Under the pieces are notes generated by a model. It did not search any database. It saw only the letters and a program-made list of their open reading frames with translations, and had not been told where the DNA came from. From Olsenella_K sp036454645 (GTDB lineage Bacteria; Actinomycetota; Coriobacteriia; Coriobacteriales; Atopobiaceae), in NCBI GenBank assembly GCA_036454645.1, contig JAZHSQ010000014.1, forward strand, positions 1-48,484: DNA of 48,484 nucleotides, in the 5' to 3' direction. Made by a program: the position numbers and the translations under genes. Every line of letters starts with the position of its first letter. Position 1 is the first letter of the stretch. Of the stretch, positions 7,903-15,057 are shown one piece after another.

Positions 7903-7970
7903 TACGCACGATAGGTGTTAAGGTTCCTGAAATCCCTGCAAATCCACAAACCCAAACCCTATCGTGCGTA
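7903..7970. repeat. 13-base perfect inverted repeat in an A+T-richer island
   Basis: TACGCACGATAGG at 7903-7915 is the exact inverse of CCTATCGTGCGTA at 7958-7970. The match weakens but continues on both sides (AACTACG against AATTACG outside, GTGTTAAGGTT against GGTTTGGGTT inside). The 42-base spacer read on the minus strand has several G-runs (GGGTTTGGGTTT, then GTGG, then GGG), so a G-quadruplex is possible. Base composition differs from the G+C-rich surroundings. No second copy lies in this window. Confidence 0.7.
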
Positions 7971-8016
7971 ATTCCGCCTCCGGCAGACGCCCCGCATCCC
8001 TCCCGAGGAGTCGCGT

Positions 8017-8081
8017 GGCGCTCCGTAAGCGCGGGCGCCCCGTGGACGCGTGGCACCCCGTAGACGCTGGCGCCCCGTGCC
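8017..8081. repeat. Short degenerate tandem repeat, about four units
   Basis: Units of 17-18 bases of the form GGCRCCCCGTRGACGCG start at 8017, 8034, 8052 and 8069 (the last partial). They lie just downstream of the pflB stop. Spacers are absent, so this is not a CRISPR array. Probably a slippage product. Confidence 0.65.
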
Positions 8082-8115
8082 TCTGTCTTCTTGAGGACTC
8101 CTGCGAGCCCGTCCC

Positions 8116-10383
8116 CTACATCCTGTCGTGGCAGGTGCGGGCGATCACGTCGAGCTGCTGCTCGCGGGTGAGGTCGATGAACTTCACCGCGTACCCGGAG
8201 ACGCGGATGGTGAAGTTGGCGTACTCGGGCTTCTCGGGGTGATCCATGGCGTCCTTGAGCTTCTCCACGCCGAAGACGTTCACGTTGAGGTGGTGCGCGC
8301 CGTTGGCGAAGTAGCCGTCCATCACGCTCACGAGGTTGCGCACGCGCTCGTCCTCCGTGTGCCCGAGGGCGCCGGGATTGATGGTCTGCGTGTTGGAGAT
8401 GCCGTCGAGCGCGTACTCGTAGGGCAGCTTGGCCACGGAGTCGAGGCTTGCGAGCAGCCCGTTCTTCTCCGCCCCGTAGGCGGGGTTGGCGCCGGGCGCG
8501 AAGGGCACGAAGGCCTCGCGGCCGTCCGGCAGGGCGCCGGTGGCCTTGCCGTAGACCACGTTCGAGGTGATGGTGAGGATCGAGGTCGTGGCCTCGGAGT
8601 CGCGGTAGGTGTGGTGCTTCCTCACCTTGGTGATGAAGGTGCGCAGCAGCCAGACCGCGATCTCGTCGGCGCGGTCGTCGTCGTTGCCGTAGCGGGGGAA
8701 GTCGCCCTCGACCTCGAAGCCGGTCGCGAGCCCCTCCTCGTCGCGCACGCAGCGCACGCGGGCGTACTTGATGGCGGAGAGCGAGTCGACCACGTGGCTG
8801 AAGCCGGCGATGCCCGTGGCGAAGGTGCGGCGCACGTCGGTGTCGATGAGCGCCATCTCGGCGGCCTCGTAGTAGTACTTGTCGTGCATGTACTGGATCA
8901 GGTTGAGGATGTTCACGTAGAGCCCGGAGAGCCAGTCCATCATGAGTTCGAACTTGTGCATGACCTCGTCGTAGTCGAGGTACTCGCCCGTGATCGGGGC
9001 CAGCTCGGGGCCGACCTGCATGTGCCTGCCGGTCCTCTTGTCGAGGAACTTCTCGTCCTTGCCGCCGTTGATGGCGTAGAGCAGGCACTTGGCTAGGTTG
9101 GCGCGCGCGCCGAAGAACTGCATCTCCTTGCCGGTCTGCGTGGCGGAGACGCAGCAGCAGATGCTGTAGTCGTCGCCCCAGACGGGCCTCATGACGTCGT
9201 CGTTCTCGTACTGCACCGAGGAGGTGCGGATCGAGATGCGCGACGCGTAGGCGCGGAACGCCTCGGGCAGGCGGCGCGAATAGAGCACGGTGAGGTTGGG
9301 CTCGGGCGCCGGCCCCATGTTCTCCAGCGTGTGGAGGAAGCGGAAGTCCGTCCTGGTGACCATGTGGCGCCCGTCCTGGCCGAGGCCCGCGACCTCGAGC
9401 GTCGCCCAGACGGGGTCGCCCGAGAAGAGCTCGTTGTAGGAGGGGATGCGAGCGAACTTGACCATGCGGAACTTGAGGACCAGGTGGTCGATCAGCTCCT
9501 GGGCCTCCCGCTCGGAGATCCTGCCGGCCGCGAGGTCGCGATGGATGTAGACATCGAGGAAGGTCGAGATGCGCCCGACGGACATGGCGGCGCCGTTCTG
9601 CGTCTTGATGGCGGCGAGGTAGCCGAAGTAGAGCCACTGCACGGCCTCGCGGGCGTCGGCGGCCGGGCGGGAGATGTCGAAGCCGTAGGAGCGCGCCATC
9701 TCCTTCATGCCCGCGAGCGCGCGGATCTGCTCGGCCACCTCCTCGCGCAGGCGGATGACGTCGTCGGTCATGGTGCCGTCGCCGCAGTTGGCGAGGTCGG
9801 CGCGCTTCTGCTCCACGAGGAAGTCGATGCCGTAGAGGGCCACGCGGCGGTAGTCGCCCACGATGCGGCCGCGGCCGTAGGTGTCGGGCAGGCCGGTGAT
9901 GACGTGGGAGTGGCGCGCGGCGCGCATCTCGGGCGTGTAGGCGTCGAAGACGGCCTGGTTGTGCGTCTTGCGGTACTCGTTGAAGATCTTGTCGTACTTG
10001 TCGTTCACGTGGTAGCCGTAGGTCTCGGCCGCCTGCTGCGCCATGCGGATGCCGCCGTAGGGCATGAACGCGCGCTTGAGGGGCTTGTCGGTCTGCAGGC
10101 CCACGACGCGCTCGAGCTCGGGGTGCTCGGCGTCGATGTAGCCGGGGCCGTAGGCGGTGAGGCCGGAGACGACCTCGGTCTCGCACTCGAGGACGCCCCC
10201 GCGGGCGCGCTCCTCGGCCTGCAGCTCCTGGACGCGGCCCCAGAGGCGGTCGGTGGCCTCCGTCGGCCCGGCGAGGAAGGACTCGTCCCCGTCGTAGGGC
10301 TCGTAGTTGCTCTGGATGAAGTCACGCACGTTGACGTCCCGCTGCCAGTGGGTCCCCTTGAACCCGGTCCACTCCTCGCGCAT
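8116..10383 (-). CDS. pflB: Formate C-acetyltransferase (pyruvate formate-lyase)
   Basis: 755 residues. Cleaves pyruvate with CoA to acetyl-CoA and formate, the main anaerobic pyruvate route in fermenters. The active-site pair is Cys410-Cys411 within ICCCVSATQTGK, with an extra Cys409 before it. The following MQFFGARANLAK block is typical. The glycyl radical site is Gly730 in RVSGYAV near the C-terminus, at nearly the same distance from the end as in the E. coli enzyme. Length matches the family (about 760). A GAGGAGG ribosome site precedes the ATG and lies inside the end of pflA. The gene follows pflA with only four bases between, so they form one operon, in the reverse of the common pflB-pflA order. 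Like all glycyl-radical enzymes it is expected to be oxygen-sensitive. Confidence 0.98.
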   Translation of the reverse strand: MREEWTGFKGTHWQRDVNVRDFIQSNYEPYDGDESFLAGPTEATDRLWGRVQELQAEERARGGVLECETEVVSGLTAYGPGYIDAEHPELERVVGLQTDKPLKRAFMPYGGIRMAQQAAETYGYHVNDKYDKIFNEYRKTHNQAVFDAYTPEMRAARHSHVITGLPDTYGRGRIVGDYRRVALYGIDFLVEQKRADLANCGDGTMTDDVIRLREEVAEQIRALAGMKEMARSYGFDISRPAADAREAVQWLYFGYLAAIKTQNGAAMSVGRISTFLDVYIHRDLAAGRISEREAQELIDHLVLKFRMVKFARIPSYNELFSGDPVWATLEVAGLGQDGRHMVTRTDFRFLHTLENMGPAPEPNLTVLYSRRLPEAFRAYASRISIRTSSVQYENDDVMRPVWGDDYSICCCVSATQTGKEMQFFGARANLAKCLLYAINGGKDEKFLDKRTGRHMQVGPELAPITGEYLDYDEVMHKFELMMDWLSGLYVNILNLIQYMHDKYYYEAAEMALIDTDVRRTFATGIAGFSHVVDSLSAIKYARVRCVRDEEGLATGFEVEGDFPRYGNDDDRADEIAVWLLRTFITKVRKHHTYRDSEATTSILTITSNVVYGKATGALPDGREAFVPFAPGANPAYGAEKNGLLASLDSVAKLPYEYALDGISNTQTINPGALGHTEDERVRNLVSVMDGYFANGAHHLNVNVFGVEKLKDAMDHPEKPEYANFTIRVSGYAVKFIDLTREQQLDVIARTCHDRM

Positions 10384-10387
10384 GCCG

Positions 10388-11128
10388 CTACCTCCTCGTG
10401 TCCGTGGCGCGGAGAATCCTCTCCGCGTTCTCTATCCTTGCCGGCGCGGGCGGCTCGACGCCTTCGAGGGGGTAGTCGAGCCCCAGCTCGCGCCACTTGT
10501 AGGCACCCATCATGTGGTACGGGAGAACCTCGACGCGCTCCACGTTGGAGAGCGTGGACAAGAACTCCGCCGTCGCCTCGAGGTAGGCGTCGTCGTCGGT
10601 CACGCCGGGCACGAGGACGTGCCTGACCCAGGCCGGCTGGCCGATCTCGTCGAGGTGGCGCAGGGCGTCGAGGATGTTGGCGTTGCCCCTGCCGGTGAGC
10701 CACTCGTGGCGGGCGGGGTCGATGTGCTTGAGGTCCGCCAGCACCAGGTCCGTCTCGCCCATGAGCTCGTCGAAGCGCGCGAGCCAGCCTGGCTCGCGCG
10801 TGAAGGGGGCGAGCGCCGTGTCGAGGCAGGTCGAGATGCCGCGCCCGCGCGCCTCGCGGAAGAGGGCGAGGAGGAAGTCGAACTGCAGGAGCGGCTCGCC
10901 GCCCGAGACCGTGATGCCGCCCTCCTCGCCCCAGTAGGCGCGGTAGCGCTCCGCGCGGTCCAGGAGCTCGGTGGAGTCCACGAGCTCCCCCGCGCCCGCG
11001 TCCCAGGTGTCGGCGTTGTGGCAGTAGCGGCACCTGAGGCCGCAGCCCTGCACGAAGACCACGAACCTGACGCCCGGGCCGTCGACCGAGCCGAAGGTCT
11101 CTATGGAGTGGATGCGACCCTGCGCCAC
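10388..11128 (-). CDS. pflA: Pyruvate formate-lyase activating enzyme
   Basis: Radical SAM enzyme that installs the glycyl radical on PFL. I chose the GTG at 11128 because GAGGGGG lies five bases upstream and it gives 246 residues. It also places the CxxxCxxC iron-sulfur motif at Cys29, Cys33, Cys36 (CGLRCRYCHNADTW), the same numbers as the E. coli enzyme. Longer open frames upstream to 11320 would run through the promoter and are rejected. Family blocks include GRIHSIETFGSVDGPG at the N-terminus and the glycine-rich GGEPLLQ region. It is first in the pflA-pflB operon, behind an FNR-type site. Confidence 0.96.
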   Translation of the reverse strand: MAQGRIHSIETFGSVDGPGVRFVVFVQGCGLRCRYCHNADTWDAGAGELVDSTELLDRAERYRAYWGEEGGITVSGGEPLLQFDFLLALFREARGRGISTCLDTALAPFTREPGWLARFDELMGETDLVLADLKHIDPARHEWLTGRGNANILDALRHLDEIGQPAWVRHVLVPGVTDDDAYLEATAEFLSTLSNVERVEVLPYHMMGAYKWRELGLDYPLEGVEPPAPARIENAERILRATDTRR

Positions 11129-11172
11129 GCGGACCCCCTCAACACCTTGCGTCCTCGTCACCTGACAAGCAC

Positions 11173-11214
11173 AAGATATCGGCGTCCTTCGCGCAGTTCC
11201 TTGATTCTGGTCAA
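11173..11214 (-). promoter_or_regulatory. FNR-type box and -10 element for pflA-pflB
   Basis: At 11201-11214 the sequence is TTGAT-TCTG-GTCAA (read on the minus strand TTGAC-CAGA-ATCAA), a near-consensus FNR box. A -10-like TATCTT is at 11173-11178 on the minus strand. If transcription starts near 11166, the box centre (11207.5) is 41.5 bases upstream, the class II activator position. An A+T-rich stretch (11225-11245) lies just beyond. The fnr-like gene next door carries the matching recognition-helix residues. Start site is inferred, not measured. Confidence 0.75.
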
Positions 11215-11348
11215 GGAAGGCGGGATTTTCAAAAAATACTATCGAGGCGCTCGCATATGGGGCGAGAAGGACCGCGCGCCCGGGCGCTGCACGCACCGCG
11301 ACGGCAGCCCCGCCGCGCACCCGCAGCAGCCCCGCCGCGCGCCCGGCC

Positions 11349-12161
11349 CTACTCGCCGCTCTCCGACTCGGCGATGCGCCTCAGCCGCTCGTGGTCCACG
11401 ACCGCGAGCTTGCCGCGGCCGAGCCGCTTGACCACGCCCTCGCGCACGAGCCGCGAAACGTTCCTCGAGACCGTCTCCGGACGCAGGCACACAGAGCCCG
11501 CGATGTCCTCGAGCTTGAGCGAGATCTCCCCGTGCAGGCAGCGCCTCTCGCGGAAGAGCAGGTAGCCGGCCACGCGGCGCCTGGGGTCGCGCACGCCGAG
11601 CAGCATGGCCTTCTCCTCCGCCTCCACGAGCTCCGTGGAGAGCATCCGGATGATGGCGAAGCTCGCCTGCGGGTTGGAGGAGAGCATCCGCTCGAAGCTC
11701 ACGCGGCCGATCGAGCAGACCTCCGTGTCCTCGAGGCAGCCCACGGAGTAGTGGTAGACGCTCTCGTCCATGAACATGCCGTGCCAGATGGCCTGGCCCT
11801 CGTGCAGGACGTCGAGCACGATCTCCTCGCCGTCGACGTCGGTCCGGAAGGTCTTGATGCGGCCGCGCCTGATCACGAGGATGGAGCTGATGGGGTCGCC
11901 CTCGCTGACGACGACGTCCCCGTGCGCGTAGCTCCGGTGGCTGGCGCCCCGCATGAGCTCGAACTTGGCCTCGCGGGGGAGCTTGGCGAAGAGCCGGATG
12001 CCGTCGAGGCAGGAGCCGTCCGGGCCCGAGCGCAGGGGGCAGGCGCCGTGCCTCCCGAGCGCCCCCGCCTCCATGGGAGCCACTCCGCGCGCCGCCGCGA
12101 CGCCGACCGAGGCCGCGCGCCCCCCTCCCTGAGACTCTCTCCCGAAGACCCCCTCGCCCAT
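11349..12161 (-). CDS. CRP/FNR-family transcriptional regulator
   Basis: 270 residues from the ATG at 12161, behind AAGGGGGAGA. A shorter start at 12074 (241 residues) is possible. The sensor is a cyclic-nucleotide-binding-like beta barrel (about 60-165). A dimer helix and a winged helix-turn-helix follow, with recognition helix RPETVSRNVSRL. Glu229, Ser232 and Arg233 there are the E-SR set that FNR uses to read TTGAT half-sites, which fits the box in front of pflA. Cysteines are at 41, 51, 142 and 149 (plus 208 and 225). The classic FNR N-terminal cluster needs three closely spaced cysteines, so an iron-sulfur cluster here would use a different arrangement. Probably an oxygen or redox sensor acting on the adjacent pfl operon. 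The cofactor is unproven. Confidence 0.9.
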   Translation of the reverse strand: MGEGVFGRESQGGGRAASVGVAAARGVAPMEAGALGRHGACPLRSGPDGSCLDGIRLFAKLPREAKFELMRGASHRSYAHGDVVVSEGDPISSILVIRRGRIKTFRTDVDGEEIVLDVLHEGQAIWHGMFMDESVYHYSVGCLEDTEVCSIGRVSFERMLSSNPQASFAIIRMLSTELVEAEEKAMLLGVRDPRRRVAGYLLFRERRCLHGEISLKLEDIAGSVCLRPETVSRNVSRLVREGVVKRLGRGKLAVVDHERLRRIAESESGE

Positions 12162-12354
12162 GTCTCCCCCTTCCCGCGCGACCACCATACCAGAGGCGGG
12201 CCGCCCGCACGCGAGACGGTCCCCCGCGCGCACGGACGGGGCCGGCCCACGCGGCCGCACAAGTGCTACGGTACCCCCGCGGGGAGGTGCCATCCCCGCG
12301 ACGCCCGGCATCCCGCCGGGACGCGACCCCAGGCGGCACGTATGCGAGGTCACC

Positions 12355-13899
12355 ATGAGCACACGAGCAGAGCGCTGGGGCGAGACGCCCCTCCCCTCCC
12401 ACATCCCCCGGGACCTTATCGACCTCCCCACGGGCGGCGCGGAGGTCGACCTCGTCAGCGAGGAGGACGAGGACGGGCCCGACCCCTACTGGCTCGTCCG
12501 GGGGCGCATCCTCCCCGCGGGCGGCACCGCGGAGCCCATCCGCTTCGAGGCGCGCCTGCCGCGCTACACCTGGAACGGCAGGATGCTGCAGGTCGGGGGC
12601 GGCGGCTTCGACGGCTCCATCCCCCTCATGGACAGGGTGGGCGTCGGCTCGGAGCAGTGGTACGGCGTGCCCACGCCCGTGGAGCAAGGCTACGTCGTCT
12701 ACGGCAGCGACTCGGGCCACAGCGCCCCCGCGGGCGGCCTCGCCCAGCCCGAGCAGGCGGCCTTCGCCCTCGACGACGAGATGCTCGCCAACTTCGCGCA
12801 CGAGCACGTCAAGAAGGTCCACGACGTGGTGGCGGCCCTGGTCCGCGACGCCTACGGCATGAGCGCCGAGCACAGCTACTTCTGCGGCTCCTCCAACGGC
12901 GGCAGGGAGGGGCTCAAAGCGGCGCAGCTCTACCCCGCCGACTTCGACGGCGTCATAGCGGGCTACCCCGCCATCTATTGGGTCGCGATGGGGCTCTGGG
13001 GCTCCCGGTGCGGGGACATCGTCCAGCGCGCGGGGGCCGACGCGTGGATTGGCCCCGAGCTCTGGGAGCGGGCGGAGCGGGCGGTCGTGAGGACCCTGGA
13101 TGGCCTGGACGGCCTGGAGGACGGTCTCGTCTGCGACCTTGCGGCGGCGTCCGGAAGGCGCGACGAGACGCTCTCGGCGCTGGCGGGAGTCCTGAGCCCG
13201 CACCAGCTGGACCTCGTCTCCGCCATCGCCGCGCCCTACGACCTCAAAGGCATCGGCTACCCCCTGGCCGACGAGTACCCCGGCCCCGCCGTCGAGCTCG
13301 GCGAGCCCCTGCGAGACGACTCCAACCTGGTCGCCATCAACGTGCTCCCCAGCAGCCCCACCGAGCGCGACGGGCTCGTCACCCAGTTCGCCGACGACTT
13401 CCTCTCTTACCTGGTCATGCGCGACCCCGGATTCGACCCGCGGGACTTCGACGCAGGCGCCCACGCAGACGAGCTGATCGCGGCGGCCCGCCTCTTCGAC
13501 GCCTCGTCCACCGACCTCGACGGGTTCGCCCACCGCGGGGGGAAGCTCGTGGTCTACCACGGGACCTACGACCAGCTCATCGCCTTCCCAACAACCATCC
13601 GCTGGTTCGAGGCACTGGCCAGGCGCTACGGCGAGAACACCAGCGACTTCGCGCGGCTCTTCGTGGTGCCTGGCATGGGCCACGGGATCGGGGCGTTCGA
13701 CATGGGCGCGGACCTCCTGGGCGCACTCGACGAATGGGTCTGCGCCGGCACCGCCCCCGACGGCGTCGTGGCATACGACCGCCAGGGGCGCGAGGGGAGC
13801 CACCCCCTCCCGCTGTTCGCCTACCCGCGCTACGCGCGCTACTCAGGGGGCGACCCCGCCAACCCCTCTAGCTACGTGGCGGCAGGACCGCGCCCCTAG
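12355..13899 (+). CDS. Tannase/feruloyl-esterase family hydrolase
   Basis: 514 residues from an ATG with GAGG five bases upstream. Alpha/beta hydrolase of the tannase family, whose members cleave esters of plant phenolic acids. Family blocks in order: VGGGGFDGSI (79-88), VYGSDSGHS (115-123), the nucleophile elbow YFCGSSNGGREGL (Ser180), DGVIAGYPA, HGTYDQLI (Asp406) and PGMGHG (His443), ending in the lid-side EWVCAGTAP. In most members the catalytic Ser follows a Cys and the catalytic His precedes one, and the two form a disulfide (the CS-D-HC motif). Here both are replaced (Ser179 and Gly444). There is no signal peptide, so the enzyme is probably cytoplasmic. It is divergent from the fnr-like gene and ends at a shared hairpin. 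Substrate unproven. Confidence 0.87.
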   Translation: MSTRAERWGETPLPSHIPRDLIDLPTGGAEVDLVSEEDEDGPDPYWLVRGRILPAGGTAEPIRFEARLPRYTWNGRMLQVGGGGFDGSIPLMDRVGVGSEQWYGVPTPVEQGYVVYGSDSGHSAPAGGLAQPEQAAFALDDEMLANFAHEHVKKVHDVVAALVRDAYGMSAEHSYFCGSSNGGREGLKAAQLYPADFDGVIAGYPAIYWVAMGLWGSRCGDIVQRAGADAWIGPELWERAERAVVRTLDGLDGLEDGLVCDLAAASGRRDETLSALAGVLSPHQLDLVSAIAAPYDLKGIGYPLADEYPGPAVELGEPLRDDSNLVAINVLPSSPTERDGLVTQFADDFLSYLVMRDPGFDPRDFDAGAHADELIAAARLFDASSTDLDGFAHRGGKLVVYHGTYDQLIAFPTTIRWFEALARRYGENTSDFARLFVVPGMGHGIGAFDMGADLLGALDEWVCAGTAPDGVVAYDRQGREGSHPLPLFAYPRYARYSGGDPANPSSYVAAGPRP

Positions 13900-13910
13900 G
13901 GGCGAGACGA

Positions 13911-13944
13911 GAGGAGGGCCCCGGCCGAAGCCGGGACCCTCCTC
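13911..13944. terminator. Bidirectional hairpin terminator
   Basis: A 15-base stem: GAGGAGGGCCCCGGC at 13911-13925, loop CGAA, then GCCGGGACCCTCCTC at 13930-13944, with one mismatch. It lies 12 bases past the tannase-family stop and between convergent genes, so it likely serves both. Confidence 0.75.
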
Positions 13945-13989
13945 TGCTCAGCCTGCCTGGTCGGCCTCGGACGGGCATGCACGGGCGGG

Positions 13990-14421
13990 CTACTGGATCC
14001 TCGTACGGCAGTACGGGCAGACCTTCCAGTCCGCGTTGAGCGGGCGGTGGCAGGTCGGGCAGACGTTGCGCACCTGCGTGTTGCACATCGGGCAGACCAC
14101 GAAGTCGCGGTCGATGGGCGCGCCGCACTGCGGACAGATGCCGTAGTGGGAGAGCTGGTGCTCGCGCAGGGCGATGTCGAGGTCCTGCTCCTCGCGGTCG
14201 ACGAGGTAGGAGCTCGGGCGCAGGATCACGTAGGCGAGAAGGCCGATGATGGGGATCACGGAGATGATCGCCCACAGCCACCAGGGGTTCGCGCCCCTGC
14301 GCTGGGCGTCGCGGACCACGTAGACGATAGACAGGACGTACAGCATCACGATGAACGCGACGATGAGGTAGAGGACCATCCTCACCTCGGGCGTGATGAT
14401 CTGCTCGAGAAGATCTGACAT
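13990..14421 (-). CDS. Membrane protein with double zinc ribbon
   Basis: 143 residues from the ATG at 14421, preceded by AAAAGGAG. Two membrane helices (about 15-37 and 46-68) are joined by a short basic loop, VRDAQRRGANPWWLW. That resembles the small PLDc_N/cardiolipin-synthase N-terminal module. A cytoplasmic tail follows with four CxxC pairs (Cys96/99, 110/113, 121/124, 135/138), the double zinc ribbon (DZANK-type) pattern. Such tails usually mediate protein or nucleic-acid contacts. It comes after the queD-like gene in the same direction but with a hairpin and about 190 bases between, so it is probably a separate unit. Function unknown. Confidence 0.85.
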   Translation of the reverse strand: MSDLLEQIITPEVRMVLYLIVAFIVMLYVLSIVYVVRDAQRRGANPWWLWAIISVIPIIGLLAYVILRPSSYLVDREEQDLDIALREHQLSHYGICPQCGAPIDRDFVVCPMCNTQVRNVCPTCHRPLNADWKVCPYCRTRIQ

Positions 14422-14581
14422 GGGCAAAGGCTCCTTTTGGGTTCGTCTGATGCGCTGGAGCGCCCCCGCCGGCCGGCGCTTGCGCCGTCCCGCCAGCGAG
14501 CCGCCAGCCAAGGTTCCCTTGATTGTAGCAAAGGCGCCCTGGCGGCGCGGGGACAGCGACGCGCCTCCATGGGCGTGCGGC

Positions 14582-14613
14582 GGCCGGACGCCAGCTCGGC
14601 GCTGGCGCCGGCC
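14582..14613 (-). terminator. Hairpin at the end of the folate operon
   Basis: GGCCGG, one unpaired base, CGCCAGC, loop TCGGC, GCTGGCG, CCGGCC: a 13-pair stem with a single bulge. It begins at the queD-like stop codon on the minus strand. No T-run. Likely marks the end of the one-carbon/pterin transcript. Confidence 0.6.
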
Positions 14614-15035
14614 TACCCCGCGAAGTAGCTTGCGCAGTTGAGCGGCGTCTCGTAGCAGTCGACCTGGCTCACGGGCAGGCCGCGCGCGAGCAGCCGCTCC
14701 GCGAAGTGGCGCGCGAGGTTCTCCGCGGTCGTGCGGAAGGGCAGGACCGTGAGCGAGAAGCCCTCGCGCTCGAGCGCCTCCATCGTGGCGGGCGCGAGCG
14801 AGCCCTCCTCCACGAGGAAGGTGTGGTCGAGCCGCTCGGCCTCCTCGCGCACGACGCGCTTGAAGGCGCCGAAGTCGAGCACCATGCCGCGCTCGGTGCC
14901 CTCGCTTCCCAGGGCGTCCTGGCGCAGGTAGGCGACCACGCGCCAGCGGTGCCCGTGGAGGTTCTCGCACTTGCCGTGGTAGTCGGTCAGGAAGTGGGCC
15001 GAGTCGAAGCTCGCCTCCGTCTTGAGTCCGTACAT
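14613..15035 (-). CDS. queD: 6-pyruvoyl-tetrahydropterin synthase / QueD-family protein
   Basis: 140 residues from the ATG at 15035, with GGGGAGAGGGGG before it. Zinc ligands are His14 (FDSAHF), His27 and His29 (NLHGH). The catalytic motif is CENLHGH, with Cys23 and Glu24. QueD makes 6-carboxytetrahydropterin for queuosine and uses the Cys of CxxxHGH. The PTPS-III branch, which makes 6-hydroxymethyl-dihydropterin for folate and replaces FolB, uses a Glu at the next position (ExxHGH). This protein has both, and it sits directly after folE and folC. A dual or folate role is therefore plausible. The family assignment is firm; the precise reaction is not, so the symbol is provisional. Confidence 0.88.
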   Translation of the reverse strand: MYGLKTEASFDSAHFLTDYHGKCENLHGHRWRVVAYLRQDALGSEGTERGMVLDFGAFKRVVREEAERLDHTFLVEEGSLAPATMEALEREGFSLTVLPFRTTAENLARHFAERLLARGLPVSQVDCYETPLNCASYFAG

Positions 15036-15057
15036 GCCGCCCCCTCTCCCCGGGCGC

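Larger units (their letters stand above)
7728..8115. other. Convergent intergenic region with repeats
   Basis: 388 bases between the HD-domain gene (+) and pflB (-). No coding sequence. It holds an A+T-richer inverted repeat (7903-7970) and a four-unit tandem repeat (8017-8081), both listed separately. No classical terminator with a T-run was found for either gene. Confidence 0.65.

Noticed and set aside
8017..8081. CRISPR-like direct repeats
   Set aside because: Units are contiguous, 17-18 bases and degenerate, with no spacers; no cas genes nearby. The same applies to 4605-4667.
11129..11320. In-frame N-terminal extension of pflA
   Set aside because: It would translate through the FNR box and promoter; the GTG at 11128 gives exactly the E. 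coli-like length and cysteine positions.
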